Source of the DNA: JBBREP01 sp036501845
GTDB lineage: Bacteria > Actinomycetota > Acidimicrobiia > IMCC26256 > PALSA-610
Length of the DNA stretch: 64,000 bases
Assembly: GCA_036501845.1 (NCBI GenBank)
Contig: DASXZO010000036.1
Span: 98,037-162,036, forward strand
Direction: 5' to 3'
Both the position numbers and the translations under genes were made by a program. Positions within the stretch are counted from its first letter, which is position 1, and each line of letters opens with the position of its first letter. The notes beneath the pieces were generated by a model that worked only from the letters and a program-made list of their open reading frames with translations, was not told where the DNA came from and ran no database searches. Below are positions 24,309 through 32,831 of the stretch, in pieces.

Positions 24309-24688
24309 ACGGTGAAGATCGGGACGCGGCGCATGTCCTCGTTTTCGGGATATCGCGAGAGTTGCTCCTCGTTCGGCACGGGCTCGTGCAGCCGCCGGAG
24401 CACGAAGCCGGCGTCGAGGAAGTCGTTGACAGTGGTGCTCAGCATTCGGTGAAAGTTCGTGATCTCGTGCCCCGAACGCCACGCAACGCGCCGCGGGCCT
24501 TCGTTGGTGTAGTCGTCGAGCACGAAGTGCAGGTGTGTGCCACTCTCGTCGCTGCTCCTCTTGTCCGCGTAGGCAACGAATGCGGGCTGGAGATCGACGC
24601 CGAGTGTCTTCGCCCCGCGATCGGCAAGCATCCGGCAGAACCGTCCTTCGCCGCAGCCCAGGTCGATGATCTCGAGCCCGCCAAGCCT
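24263..24688 (-). pseudogene. 5'-truncated class I SAM methyltransferase
   Basis: The frame carries methyltransferase motif I as LEIIDLGCGEGRFCRMLADR and then GVDLQPAFVAYA, HLHFVLDDY and a normal C-terminal region. It is blocked by a TGA at 24689-24691, immediately before GLE, with no start codon in between. The first in-frame ATG (24631) lies inside motif I. The N-terminal 40-60 residues usual for such enzymes are missing; the quinone oxidoreductase gene ends at 24697 instead. The gene appears to have been truncated by a rearrangement at this junction. Confidence 0.65.
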
Positions 24689-24696
24689 TCATCCGG

Positions 24697-25755
24697 CTAT
24701 CGCGCGACGACGACGCGACCGATTGTGGTTCGTGACTCCATGGCTTCGAGCGCCTGCGGCAGTTCTTCGAAACCGATTGTGCGCCCGACGATGGGCCGGA
24801 TCGCGCCGGCATCGAGCAACTCCAGGAGATGCGCCTGCACGCGCGCGCCGATTTCCGTGGTCGGCGGGTTGAACACGGGCACGGGCACGGGCACCGGCGC
24901 GTACTGATGCACGAGGTGCTCGATCTCAGGATCGACGTAGGTGAGGATGACGCCAATCAGGTCGAAGTTGCCGAAGCACAGCGCGCGCCCGGACACCATC
25001 GGCACCTCTTCCGCCTCGATGCCACTCGCGAAGCCGATCACAAGATGACGGCCACCGCGCCGCAGACACGCGAGCGATTGCAGCGTCACGGCACCGCCGA
25101 CACCGTCGAAGCACACGTCGACGCCTCGACCATCCGTGGCCTCGCGCACCTGGTCGACCAGATCACCGGTCCGGTAGTTCACGACGACATCGGCGCCGAG
25201 CTCGCGAGCGATTCTGGCTTTGTCGTCCTGACCCACAGTCGCAAGCACGCGGGCACCGCACGCCGCCGCGAGCTGCACCGCAGCGGAGCCGACGCCGCCT
25301 GCCGCGGCGTGCACGAGCACGGTTTCGCCCGCGGCAAGGCGACCGCGTTCGAACAGGCCGAGGTGCGCGAGGTGGAACGGATAGAAGAACGCGGCCGCCT
25401 CGAAGTCGGTGAGCGCGGCGGGCGCGTCGAAAGCCATTGCCGTCGGGCCGACCACGAGTTCGGCGTGGGCACCGATGGCGCCACGCCCAGTCGCGGTGAC
25501 GCGCCGCCCGATCCATGCTTGCGCGCCTGGTCCCGCGGCGATCACGTCACCGACGCATTCCATTCCGAGCGTGTACGGCAGCGGCGGGTCGATCGTGAGA
25601 TAGCGGCCCCAACACCCGTCGACCTCGTTGTAGTTGAGCACGCTCGCCGTGGTGCGGATCAGGATCTCACCAGCACCAGGCTCCGGCGACGGCACGTCCA
25701 ACAGCTCGAGCGCGTCAACCGGCGAGCCGTGCTTCGTCACTTGCCAAGCGCGCAC
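24697..25755 (-). CDS. Zinc-independent MDR oxidoreductase (NADPH:quinone reductase-like)
   Basis: A 352-residue medium-chain reductase. The catalytic GroES-like N-terminal domain contains LNYNEVDGCWG, and the Rossmann domain has HAAAGGVGSAAVQLA. The zinc-binding Cys/His set of alcohol dehydrogenases is lacking, so a quinone reductase or enoyl reductase role is likely. Near residue 290 lies a PVPVPVPV run encoded by tandem GGGCAC units (24876-24899). It ends just before the truncated methyltransferase. Confidence 0.88.
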   Translation of the reverse strand: MRAWQVTKHGSPVDALELLDVPSPEPGAGEILIRTTASVLNYNEVDGCWGRYLTIDPPLPYTLGMECVGDVIAAGPGAQAWIGRRVTATGRGAIGAHAELVVGPTAMAFDAPAALTDFEAAAFFYPFHLAHLGLFERGRLAAGETVLVHAAAGGVGSAAVQLAAACGARVLATVGQDDKARIARELGADVVVNYRTGDLVDQVREATDGRGVDVCFDGVGGAVTLQSLACLRRGGRHLVIGFASGIEAEEVPMVSGRALCFGNFDLIGVILTYVDPEIEHLVHQYAPVPVPVPVFNPPTTEIGARVQAHLLELLDAGAIRPIVGRTIGFEELPQALEAMESRTTIGRVVVAR

Positions 25756-25797
25756 GCCTAGTGGCTTACCCGAGCGATCACGACTTTCCGGTGATTG

Positions 25798-26430
25798 TCA
25801 CGAAGGGCGCGTCGTGGTGGTGAAGCGACCCAGGTCGCCCGTCGCATTGAGCGCCTTATCGGCATTGGGCTCGACGCCGCGACCACAGTGGCCGAGTAGC
25901 AGTTGTTGCGCGACCGTGAGCTCGTCGTAGCCGTTCCCCGCCTGGCTGAGGGCGTCGTATTGGCGCGGCGTCGTCGCGTGGTCGAGCTGGACGAGGCCTG
26001 CAGCGATCGCGTGTTCGGCCTTGACGAGAAGCGTGCGCAAGGGGCCGTGAGCGCGCGCGATCGCGCCACGCAGATCGATGTCGTACACGTACAACACATG
26101 CAAGAGCCGCGCGCGGTACGCGCCGAAGTGCGCGTTCGGGTCGGCGAAGTTCAACTCGCCCGCGGTGGTCCCCGCGTCGCCGACTCGTTGGTAGGCCACG
26201 CAGTCGGCGTGGGTGGGCGGCACCGTGGTCGCGGCCTCGGCGAGCTCGGCCTTGGTTGCTTTGGGCATGAAATCGGGCACATGCAACTGGAGGTTGAGAT
26301 GGATGCCACTGCCGAGCGTCAGATTGCTCAGGTCGAAGGTCCCGGCTCTCGCGATCAGCGCCGCGCACCCTCCACCCACGAGCGTGATCGCACCGGCGAA
26401 GACGATCGCGAACACCTTCCAGGGCGCCAT
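25798..26430 (-). CDS. Hypothetical membrane-anchored protein
   Basis: About 210 residues, MAPWKVFAIVFAGAITLVGG then GCAALIARAG, with one N-terminal membrane helix or signal peptide. The rest is a soluble, mostly helical domain (ARLLHVLYVYDIDLRGAIARAHGPLRTLLVKAEHAI). A Cys close after the hydrophobic stretch could be a lipobox but is not ideal. No family recognised. The ATG at 26430 follows GTGGGGAA. It is divergent from the WS/DGAT gene. Confidence 0.65.
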   Translation of the reverse strand: MAPWKVFAIVFAGAITLVGGGCAALIARAGTFDLSNLTLGSGIHLNLQLHVPDFMPKATKAELAEAATTVPPTHADCVAYQRVGDAGTTAGELNFADPNAHFGAYRARLLHVLYVYDIDLRGAIARAHGPLRTLLVKAEHAIAAGLVQLDHATTPRQYDALSQAGNGYDELTVAQQLLLGHCGRGVEPNADKALNATGDLGRFTTTTRPS

Positions 26431-26525
26431 CGGTGGACGTTCCCCACGAGCCACGAAGAAAAGTGTAACGACGACCCATCTCGAAGGGACCGCGACCACG
26501 AATCAATATCCGTGGATAGCGTGAA

Positions 26526-27947
26526 GTGGTGAGCGACATCGGCCCAGGACGCCAATTCGACCTGCATATGAGCGACTCCGACGCGCTCATGTGGAACATC
26601 GAAAAGGACCCGGTGCTGCGCTCCACCATCGTGGCGGTGGCGATCCTCGAGGCCCCGCCCGACTTCGAACGCCTGCGTCGGCGCTACGAGCAAGCGAGCC
26701 ACACGATTCCCCGGTTGCGCCAGCGGGTGCTCACGCCGCCCATGCGAATCGGTCCCCCACGCTGGGCCGACGACCCGCATTTCGATCTCGATTTCCATCT
26801 CCGCCGGATCGTGGTGCCGCCTCCCGGCAACCAACGCCGGCTCCTCGACTTCGTCGGCCCGATCGCGCAGACGAGCTTCGACCGCGCCCGTCCGCTGTGG
26901 GAGACCACCGTGGTCGAGGGTCTCGACGATGGACGGGCCGCGGTGGTGATGAAGGTGCACCACTCCGTCACCGATGGCGTCGGCGGTGTCGAACTGCTCG
27001 CGCAACTCGTCGACCTCGACCCAGGTGGCGGCAACACGATCTCCGTGCACGAGCGCGACCACGGTCAGGCGCCCACCGAGGCGCTCGAGGGCGGTGCGCT
27101 CGTGCGCGACTCGATCGCGCACACCACGCGCCGCTTCATGGGCATCGCCCGCCGGGTGCCCACCATCGCGCTCGACACGGTCACCAGCGCAGCGCGCGAT
27201 CCGTTCGGGAGCGCGGTGCGCGCAGTCGACACGGCGCGTTCGGTGGGCCGCGCGGTCGCCCCGGCAAGTTCGCCGATGTCGCCACTGATGACCCGTCGTG
27301 GCCTCGGCCGTCGTCTCGACGCGTTCGACGTGTCGCTCGACGATCTACGCCGCGCCGCCAAGCGCGCTGAGTGCAGCCTCAACGATGCTTTCGTTGCCGC
27401 GGTGATCGGTGGCCTCGCGCAGTACCACGGAGCTCGGGGTACCGAGGTCGACGAGCTGCGCATGACGATCCCGATCAACATCCGTCACGAAGGCAGCAGC
27501 GCGGCGGGCAATCACTTCGCCCCGGCGCGGTTCGCGGTGCCGACCGCCATCGTCGACCCGGTGGAGCGCATGCACGCCGTCGGCGCGCTGGTTCGTGCCT
27601 GGCGGCAAGAGCCGGCGCTGGCGCTCACCGACACGCTCGCCGGCGTGCTGAACCGTCTGCCCACCTCTACCACCACCGCGCTCTTCGGCGGAATGCTGAA
27701 ATGCGTCGACTTCGTGACGTCGAACGTGCCGGGCGCGCCGATGCCCGTGTACCTCGGCGGCGCCGAGGTGGAGCGGCTCTACGCGTTCGGCCCGCCCTCA
27801 GGTGCCGCGGTGAACGTCACACTGCTCTCGCACGTAGATACATGTTGCATCGGTGTGGTGAGCGACACCACCGCAGTTCCCGATGGTTCCGCGCTGCTCG
27901 GCGAGCTGCAACGCGGCTTCGACGAGGTGCTCGCCGCACAGGCATGA
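26526..27947 (+). CDS. WS/DGAT family acyltransferase
   Basis: A 473-residue wax ester synthase/diacylglycerol acyltransferase. The catalytic HHSVTDG motif is at residues 145-151, followed by GVGGVELL, and the C-terminal domain has MTIPINIRHEG and SNVPGAPMPVYLGG. It esterifies acyl-CoA to alcohols or diacylglycerol for storage lipid. The start is GTG 26526 or the adjacent GTG 26529; an ATG at 26568 would remove 14 residues. It overlaps the molybdopterin gene by ATGA. Confidence 0.92.
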   Translation: MVSDIGPGRQFDLHMSDSDALMWNIEKDPVLRSTIVAVAILEAPPDFERLRRRYEQASHTIPRLRQRVLTPPMRIGPPRWADDPHFDLDFHLRRIVVPPPGNQRRLLDFVGPIAQTSFDRARPLWETTVVEGLDDGRAAVVMKVHHSVTDGVGGVELLAQLVDLDPGGGNTISVHERDHGQAPTEALEGGALVRDSIAHTTRRFMGIARRVPTIALDTVTSAARDPFGSAVRAVDTARSVGRAVAPASSPMSPLMTRRGLGRRLDAFDVSLDDLRRAAKRAECSLNDAFVAAVIGGLAQYHGARGTEVDELRMTIPINIRHEGSSAAGNHFAPARFAVPTAIVDPVERMHAVGALVRAWRQEPALALTDTLAGVLNRLPTSTTTALFGGMLKCVDFVTSNVPGAPMPVYLGGAEVERLYAFGPPSGAAVNVTLLSHVDTCCIGVVSDTTAVPDGSALLGELQRGFDEVLAAQA

Positions 27948-28705
27948 CCGAGCAGAAGGCCCCGAAGGCAAAGACTGCGCCGCTCGAACCCGAAGGATCC
28001 GTACCGAGCAAGCCCGTAGGGCGTCGCGTGTTCATCGGTCTCGCGGGAGCCGGCGTCGCGGGAATCGCCATCGGCAGTCATCTTCAAAACGCGGTGAACA
28101 CGGTCACCGACAAGCTCTCGTCGATCGACCCGAGCGGCATCGTCGGTGGCATCGTGCCCCACGACCAGTGGACGATCTACACGATCACCGACGGGTATCC
28201 GAAGGAAACCGAAGCGCAATACACGCTGCGGGTGAGTGGCCTCGTCGATCGGCCGATGACGCTGCGCTACGAAGACTTGGTGCGCAAGACGCCGACGCAC
28301 ATCACGAGCGACTTCCAATGCGTCACCGGATGGCGCGTGCACGGCGTGCATTGGACCGGCGTGCGCCTCAGTGACCTGCTCGACGAGGCAGGTGTGCACA
28401 AGTCGGCGCGCGCACTGCGCTTCACGAGCTTCGACGGCGTGTACACCGAGAGCCTCACCCTCGGCCAGGCCCGGCGGCCCGACGTGATCGTGGCATACCA
28501 GATGGATCAGAAGCCGGTCTCGAGGGAACACGGTGGGCCGGTTCGCCTGTATGTGGCGCCGATGTACGGCTACAAGTCGATCAAATGGCTGAACGGCATT
28601 CAAGTGGTCGACCGCGTGGAGCCCGGCTACTGGGAAGGCTTCGGCTACGACGTCGACGGGTGGGTGGGAAAGAGCAATGGTCGCAACGACGACCCCACGA
28701 GCTGA
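27944..28705 (+). CDS. Molybdopterin-dependent oxidoreductase (sulfite-oxidase/YedY type)
   Basis: A 253-residue protein with an N-terminal twin-arginine export region (GRRVFIG with Arg 27-28, then a hydrophobic AGAGVAGIAIG). The Moco domain follows, and its Cys ligand is probably Cys 126 in FQCVTGW; further motifs are RFTSFDGVYTESL and YKSIKWLNGI. It is expected outside the membrane, anchored or exported by Tat. The stop overlaps the start of the cytochrome b gene by 29 bases, so the two likely form one redox unit similar to MsrPQ. Confidence 0.9.
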   Translation: MTEQKAPKAKTAPLEPEGSVPSKPVGRRVFIGLAGAGVAGIAIGSHLQNAVNTVTDKLSSIDPSGIVGGIVPHDQWTIYTITDGYPKETEAQYTLRVSGLVDRPMTLRYEDLVRKTPTHITSDFQCVTGWRVHGVHWTGVRLSDLLDEAGVHKSARALRFTSFDGVYTESLTLGQARRPDVIVAYQMDQKPVSREHGGPVRLYVAPMYGYKSIKWLNGIQVVDRVEPGYWEGFGYDVDGWVGKSNGRNDDPTS

Positions 28706-29339
28706 CGCGCCTGGGCCTGGGCCCGCGCCCGAGCAGCTGCTCTCGCGCTTCGACCGCGTGGAGCGCGCCGTGCACTGGACGAACGGCGCGCTGTTCCTGT
28801 TCCTCCTCGCGACGGGCTACACGCTCGCCGGTGCGCCGGGGACCGGCTGGATCGGCAACAAGCGCAGCGTCGAAGAGCTGCACACCTACGTGGGCTACGC
28901 GCTGCCCTTCCCCGTACTGCTCGGCATCGCCACGCACATCGGCCGCCAATTGCGTGAAGATCTCCACCGCATCTCGCGCTGGACGGCCGACGACGCGCGC
29001 TGGTGGCGAAAGTCGACTCGCCGCTCGGCGCGCGTCGGCAAGTTCAACCCGGGCCAGAAGCTCAACGCCGTGTTCGTCGGCGCGTGTCTCTTCGTGATGC
29101 CGGCGACGGGCACCTTCCTGCGCTGGCCGGCCTACTTCTCGCACTCGTTCGTCGCCGGCGCCGACTTCACCCACCGTTGGTTCGCGTTGGCGATCTTGAT
29201 CGTGACGATCGGCCACATCGCGATGGCGCTCTCGCGCCCGTCGTCGATGCGCGGGATGTTCACCGGGAAAGTGCCCGACAATTGGGCTCGCCACGAGCAC
29301 CCGCGCTGGCACGCGGAGATGACGTCGAAATCCGATTAG
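28677..29339 (+). CDS. Cytochrome b561-like membrane subunit
   Basis: A 220-residue di-heme membrane cytochrome of the b561/formate dehydrogenase gamma type. Histidines for heme lie in RVERAVHWTNG, LHTYVGYALPF, IATHIGRQL and ADFTHRWF. About four membrane helices are visible. It overlaps the molybdopterin gene and probably passes electrons between the quinone pool and that protein. It ends 9 bases before the glycosidase. Confidence 0.88.
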   Translation: MVATTTPRADAPGPGPAPEQLLSRFDRVERAVHWTNGALFLFLLATGYTLAGAPGTGWIGNKRSVEELHTYVGYALPFPVLLGIATHIGRQLREDLHRISRWTADDARWWRKSTRRSARVGKFNPGQKLNAVFVGACLFVMPATGTFLRWPAYFSHSFVAGADFTHRWFALAILIVTIGHIAMALSRPSSMRGMFTGKVPDNWARHEHPRWHAEMTSKSD

Positions 29340-29348
29340 GTTCGCACC

Positions 29349-31619
29349 GTGCCGGCGGGCGTGGAAGATCGGGTCGACGGGCTGCTCGCGCAACTGTCGC
29401 TGCGCGAGAAGCTCGCCCAGCTCGGCGGCGCGTGGATCACCGACCTCGTTGACGCCGACGCGTTCTCCGCCCAGCGAGCGGCGCGCGTGCTCGCCAACGG
29501 CATCGGCACCGTCACCCGCATCGGCGCCACCACGGGGTTGCGGCCGACCGCTCGTGCCGAGTTGGCGAATGCCATTCAGCGTCACCTCGTGGAGCACACC
29601 AATGCGGGCATCCCCGCAGTGATCCACGAGGAGAGCACCGCCGGCTTCTGCGCGCGCGACGCCACGCAGTTCCCGCAAGCGATCGGGCTCGCCGCCACGT
29701 GGGATCCCGAGTTGATCAACGCGATGGCGCGCGTGATCCGCGAGCAGATGACCGCGGTCGGCGCTCGCCACACCCTCGCGCCGGTGCTCGACATCGCTCG
29801 CGATCCCCGGTGGGGCCGTACCGAGGAGACCTACGGCGAGTCGCGCCACCTCACCAGCCGCATGGGCGTCGCGTATGTGCGGGGGATGCAGACCGACGAC
29901 CTGCGCGGCGGCGTGGCATGCACCGGCAAGCACTTCCTCGGCTACGGATTGTCGGAAGGCGGCATGAACCATGCGCCCGTGCACCTCGGCGGGCGCGAGC
30001 TACGCGAAGTGTTCGCAGAGCCATTCCGCGCCACGATCGCCGAGGCGAACCTCGCCACAGTGATGAACTCGTACGCCTCGGTCGACGGGCTTCCATGCGG
30101 CGGGTCCTACGCGATCCTCACCGCGCTGTTGCGTGACGAGCTCGGTTTCGATGGCGTGGTGGTGGCCGACTACTTCACCATCGGCCTGCTGCTCGGTCAC
30201 CACCGCATCGCACCCAATCTCGGGCGCGCGGGAGAGGTCGCGCTCCGTGCCGGCCTCGACATGGAGCTGCCGAACACGGTCGCGTACGGCGACCCCCTGC
30301 ACACGCTCATCGAACGCGGCGACGTGGAAGTGGCGCTGGTCGACCGGTCGGTGCGCCGCGTGCTCGCACTCAAGTTGAAGCTCGGTCTCTTCGAACAGCC
30401 CTACGTGGACGACGCGATCGCGGCCCGCGTGTACGACACGCCCGAACAGCGCGCGCTGGCGCGCGAGCTCGCTGCCGCGTCGGTGGTGGTGTGCACGAAC
30501 GACGGCGTGCTCCCGATCGACGCGAGCAGCAACGAGCCGATCGCGGTGATCGGCCCGTGCGCCGACGACGTGCGCCTCTTGCAAGGCGACTACTCGTACC
30601 CGGCCCATGCCGAGATCGGCTTCCTCACCGACCAAGCCGAGGACCGTGGCATCCTGCCGAGCACTGTCGCCGAAGGAACCATGGCCGCAGGCCCGTACTA
30701 CCCACCGTCGGTCACGCCGCTCGCCGCGCTGCGCGAGCTGTTCGCCGATGTGCGGTACGAGCGCGGCTGCGCCCTCGACGGCCACGACACGAGCGGCGTG
30801 GCCGCGGCCGTCGAGGCGGCACGCGCCTCACGCGTCGCGGTGGTGTGCGTAGGCGGCCGCAGCGGCTTGACCCACGACTCGACCACCGGCGAGTTCCGCG
30901 ACGCGACATCGTTGGGATTGACCGGCCCGCAGCAAGGGCTTGTCGACGCGGTGCTCGCCACCGGCACACCAACCGTCGTCGTGCTCGTGAGCGGCCGCGT
31001 GCACGCGCTGGCGCAGGTGGCCGAACGCGCGAGCGCCTTGGTGGTGGCGTGGTGCCCGGGCGAGGAGGGCGGTCACGGGCTCGCCGACGTGCTCTGCGGT
31101 CACCGCGACGCCAGCGGGCGGCTGCCGATCACCGTGCCGCGCTCGGCCGGCCAGGTGCCCATCCATCACGATCACCGCGCGGGAGGCGGGCGCAGCATGA
31201 TGCTCGGTGACTACACCGACGCGCCGAGCGCGCCGCTGTTCCCGTTCGGACACGGCCTGTCGTACACATCGTTCGAGTACGACCGGCTGAAACTCGGCGG
31301 CCGAAGGCTCGACGACGGCATCCAGGTGCGCTGCCGCGTCAAGAACACCGGCCGCCGGGCCGGCATCGAGACCGTGCAGATCTATCTGCGCGACGACATT
31401 GCGAGCCTCGCTCGCCCCGACCGCGAGCTGTGCGCATTCACGAAGGTGGCGCTCGAACCCGGCGCCTCACAGGTAGTGGAGCTCGCGATTGCACCGCGGC
31501 AGCTCGCGTTCTACGACGAGGCGATGCACTTCGCCGCCGAACCCGGCTCGTTCACGGTGATGGTGGGATCGTCGGCCACCGACGTGCGGCTCGAAGGAAC
31601 GATCAAGCTCGTGGCGTAG
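29349..31619 (+). CDS. Glycoside hydrolase family 3 beta-glycosidase
   Basis: A 756-residue GH3 enzyme. The N-terminal barrel has EESTAGF, APVLDIARDPRWGRTEETYGE and CTGKHFLGYG, with the nucleophile Asp in GVVVADYFTI near residue 274. The second domain contains SASALVVAWCPGEEGGHGLADVLCG, and a fibronectin-III-like C-terminal domain starts near FEYDRLKLGG. There is no signal peptide, so it is intracellular, acting on imported beta-glucosides or xylosides. GTG start, 9 bases after the cytochrome gene. Confidence 0.93.
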   Translation: MPAGVEDRVDGLLAQLSLREKLAQLGGAWITDLVDADAFSAQRAARVLANGIGTVTRIGATTGLRPTARAELANAIQRHLVEHTNAGIPAVIHEESTAGFCARDATQFPQAIGLAATWDPELINAMARVIREQMTAVGARHTLAPVLDIARDPRWGRTEETYGESRHLTSRMGVAYVRGMQTDDLRGGVACTGKHFLGYGLSEGGMNHAPVHLGGRELREVFAEPFRATIAEANLATVMNSYASVDGLPCGGSYAILTALLRDELGFDGVVVADYFTIGLLLGHHRIAPNLGRAGEVALRAGLDMELPNTVAYGDPLHTLIERGDVEVALVDRSVRRVLALKLKLGLFEQPYVDDAIAARVYDTPEQRALARELAAASVVVCTNDGVLPIDASSNEPIAVIGPCADDVRLLQGDYSYPAHAEIGFLTDQAEDRGILPSTVAEGTMAAGPYYPPSVTPLAALRELFADVRYERGCALDGHDTSGVAAAVEAARASRVAVVCVGGRSGLTHDSTTGEFRDATSLGLTGPQQGLVDAVLATGTPTVVVLVSGRVHALAQVAERASALVVAWCPGEEGGHGLADVLCGHRDASGRLPITVPRSAGQVPIHHDHRAGGGRSMMLGDYTDAPSAPLFPFGHGLSYTSFEYDRLKLGGRRLDDGIQVRCRVKNTGRRAGIETVQIYLRDDIASLARPDRELCAFTKVALEPGASQVVELAIAPRQLAFYDEAMHFAAEPGSFTVMVGSSATDVRLEGTIKLVA

Positions 31620-31690
31620 CCGCGCCTCGCCGATTTCCGGCCGCGCGATTCCGCTCGTGGTCGGCGCGGCGTGCCTCATAGCCTTGGGCG

Positions 31691-32821
31691 GTGGCCGAGA
31701 TCGTGATCCCCGACACGCTGCGCCCGCACGACGGACGCTTCGGCTCCGGCCCGTCGAAGGTGCGGCCCGAAGCCGTGCTCGCGCTGGCCGACACGTCGGC
31801 GGCCTTCCTCGGCACGAGCCATCGCCGTCCCACGGTGCGCGCGGTGGTGGGGCGCGTGCGCGACGGCATGCGCGAGCTCTTCTCGCTGCCCGACGGCTAC
31901 GAGGTGCTGCTCGGCAACGGTGGCACCACTGCGTTCTGGGACGCGGCGAGCTTCGGACTCATCGAACGGCGCAGCCAGCACGTGACGATCGGCGAGTTCT
32001 CGTCGAAGTTTGCCGCCGTCACCAAGAAAGCTCCACACCTCGACGACCCCGAGATCATCGACACCGCGCCCGGCCTGGTGCCGGCACCGTGTCGCGCCGC
32101 GGACGGCATCGACGCCTACTGCTTCCCGCACAACGAGACATCCACCGGAGCGACGTGCGAGGTGCGGCGGCCCGCAGGCACCACTGGAGACGACGCGCTG
32201 GTACTGGTCGACGCCACGTCGGCAGCGGGTGGCCTGCGCGTCGACCCCAAAGAGTTCGACGTGTACTACTTCGCGCCGCAGAAATGCTTCGGCGGCGACG
32301 GCGGCCTCTGGCTCGCGCTCTGCTCGCCCGCGGCGGTCACGCGCATCGAGAAGATCACGGCGGGCGACCGCTGGCGCCCGGCATCGCTCGACCTCGGCAT
32401 CGCACTCGAGCAGTCGCGGCTCGACCAGACCTACAACACACCCGCGCTCGCCACGCTCTTCCTGATCGCGCACACCGTCGAATGGATGCTGGCCATCGGC
32501 GGCCTGGAAGGCTGCGCGCAGCGCTGTGACGAGTCGGCCGGCATCGTGTACGGCTGGGCGGAGGCGAACCCGCACGCCACGCCGTTCGTGGCCGACGCGG
32601 CTCGCAGCAACGTGACTGCCACCATCGACTTCGACGAGTCGATCGACGCCGAGCGCGTCGTGGCCGCATTGCGGGCCAACGGCATCCTCGACGTCGACCC
32701 CTACCGCAAGCTCGGCCGCAACCAGCTGCGGATCGCGCTCTTCCCCGCCATCGACCCCGACGACGTCGCCCGCCTCACGAGCTGCATCGACTACGTGATC
32801 GAGCACCTCGACGCGTCGTAG
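31691..32821 (+). CDS. serC: Phosphoserine aminotransferase
   Basis: A 376-residue PLP enzyme of the actinobacterial SerC type, converting 3-phosphohydroxypyruvate to phosphoserine. The N-terminus RFGSGPSKVRPEAV is diagnostic. The PLP Lys lies in YFAPQKCFGGDGG (about residue 198), with LGNGGTTAFWD and HNETSTGA as cofactor and substrate loops. GTG start. It ends 10 bases before the thioredoxin-fold fusion gene, so serine synthesis may be co-expressed with the selenoprotein below. Serine is also the precursor of selenocysteine, but the link is only positional. Confidence 0.94.
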   Translation: MAEIVIPDTLRPHDGRFGSGPSKVRPEAVLALADTSAAFLGTSHRRPTVRAVVGRVRDGMRELFSLPDGYEVLLGNGGTTAFWDAASFGLIERRSQHVTIGEFSSKFAAVTKKAPHLDDPEIIDTAPGLVPAPCRAADGIDAYCFPHNETSTGATCEVRRPAGTTGDDALVLVDATSAAGGLRVDPKEFDVYYFAPQKCFGGDGGLWLALCSPAAVTRIEKITAGDRWRPASLDLGIALEQSRLDQTYNTPALATLFLIAHTVEWMLAIGGLEGCAQRCDESAGIVYGWAEANPHATPFVADAARSNVTATIDFDESIDAERVVAALRANGILDVDPYRKLGRNQLRIALFPAIDPDDVARLTSCIDYVIEHLDAS

Positions 32822-32831
32822 TGTTCGCCGC

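Noticed and set aside
24689..24691. A second selenocysteine codon in the methyltransferase frame
   Set aside because: No SECIS-like hairpin, no upstream coding frame and no start. The position lies outside any methyltransferase catalytic site, so truncation is simpler.
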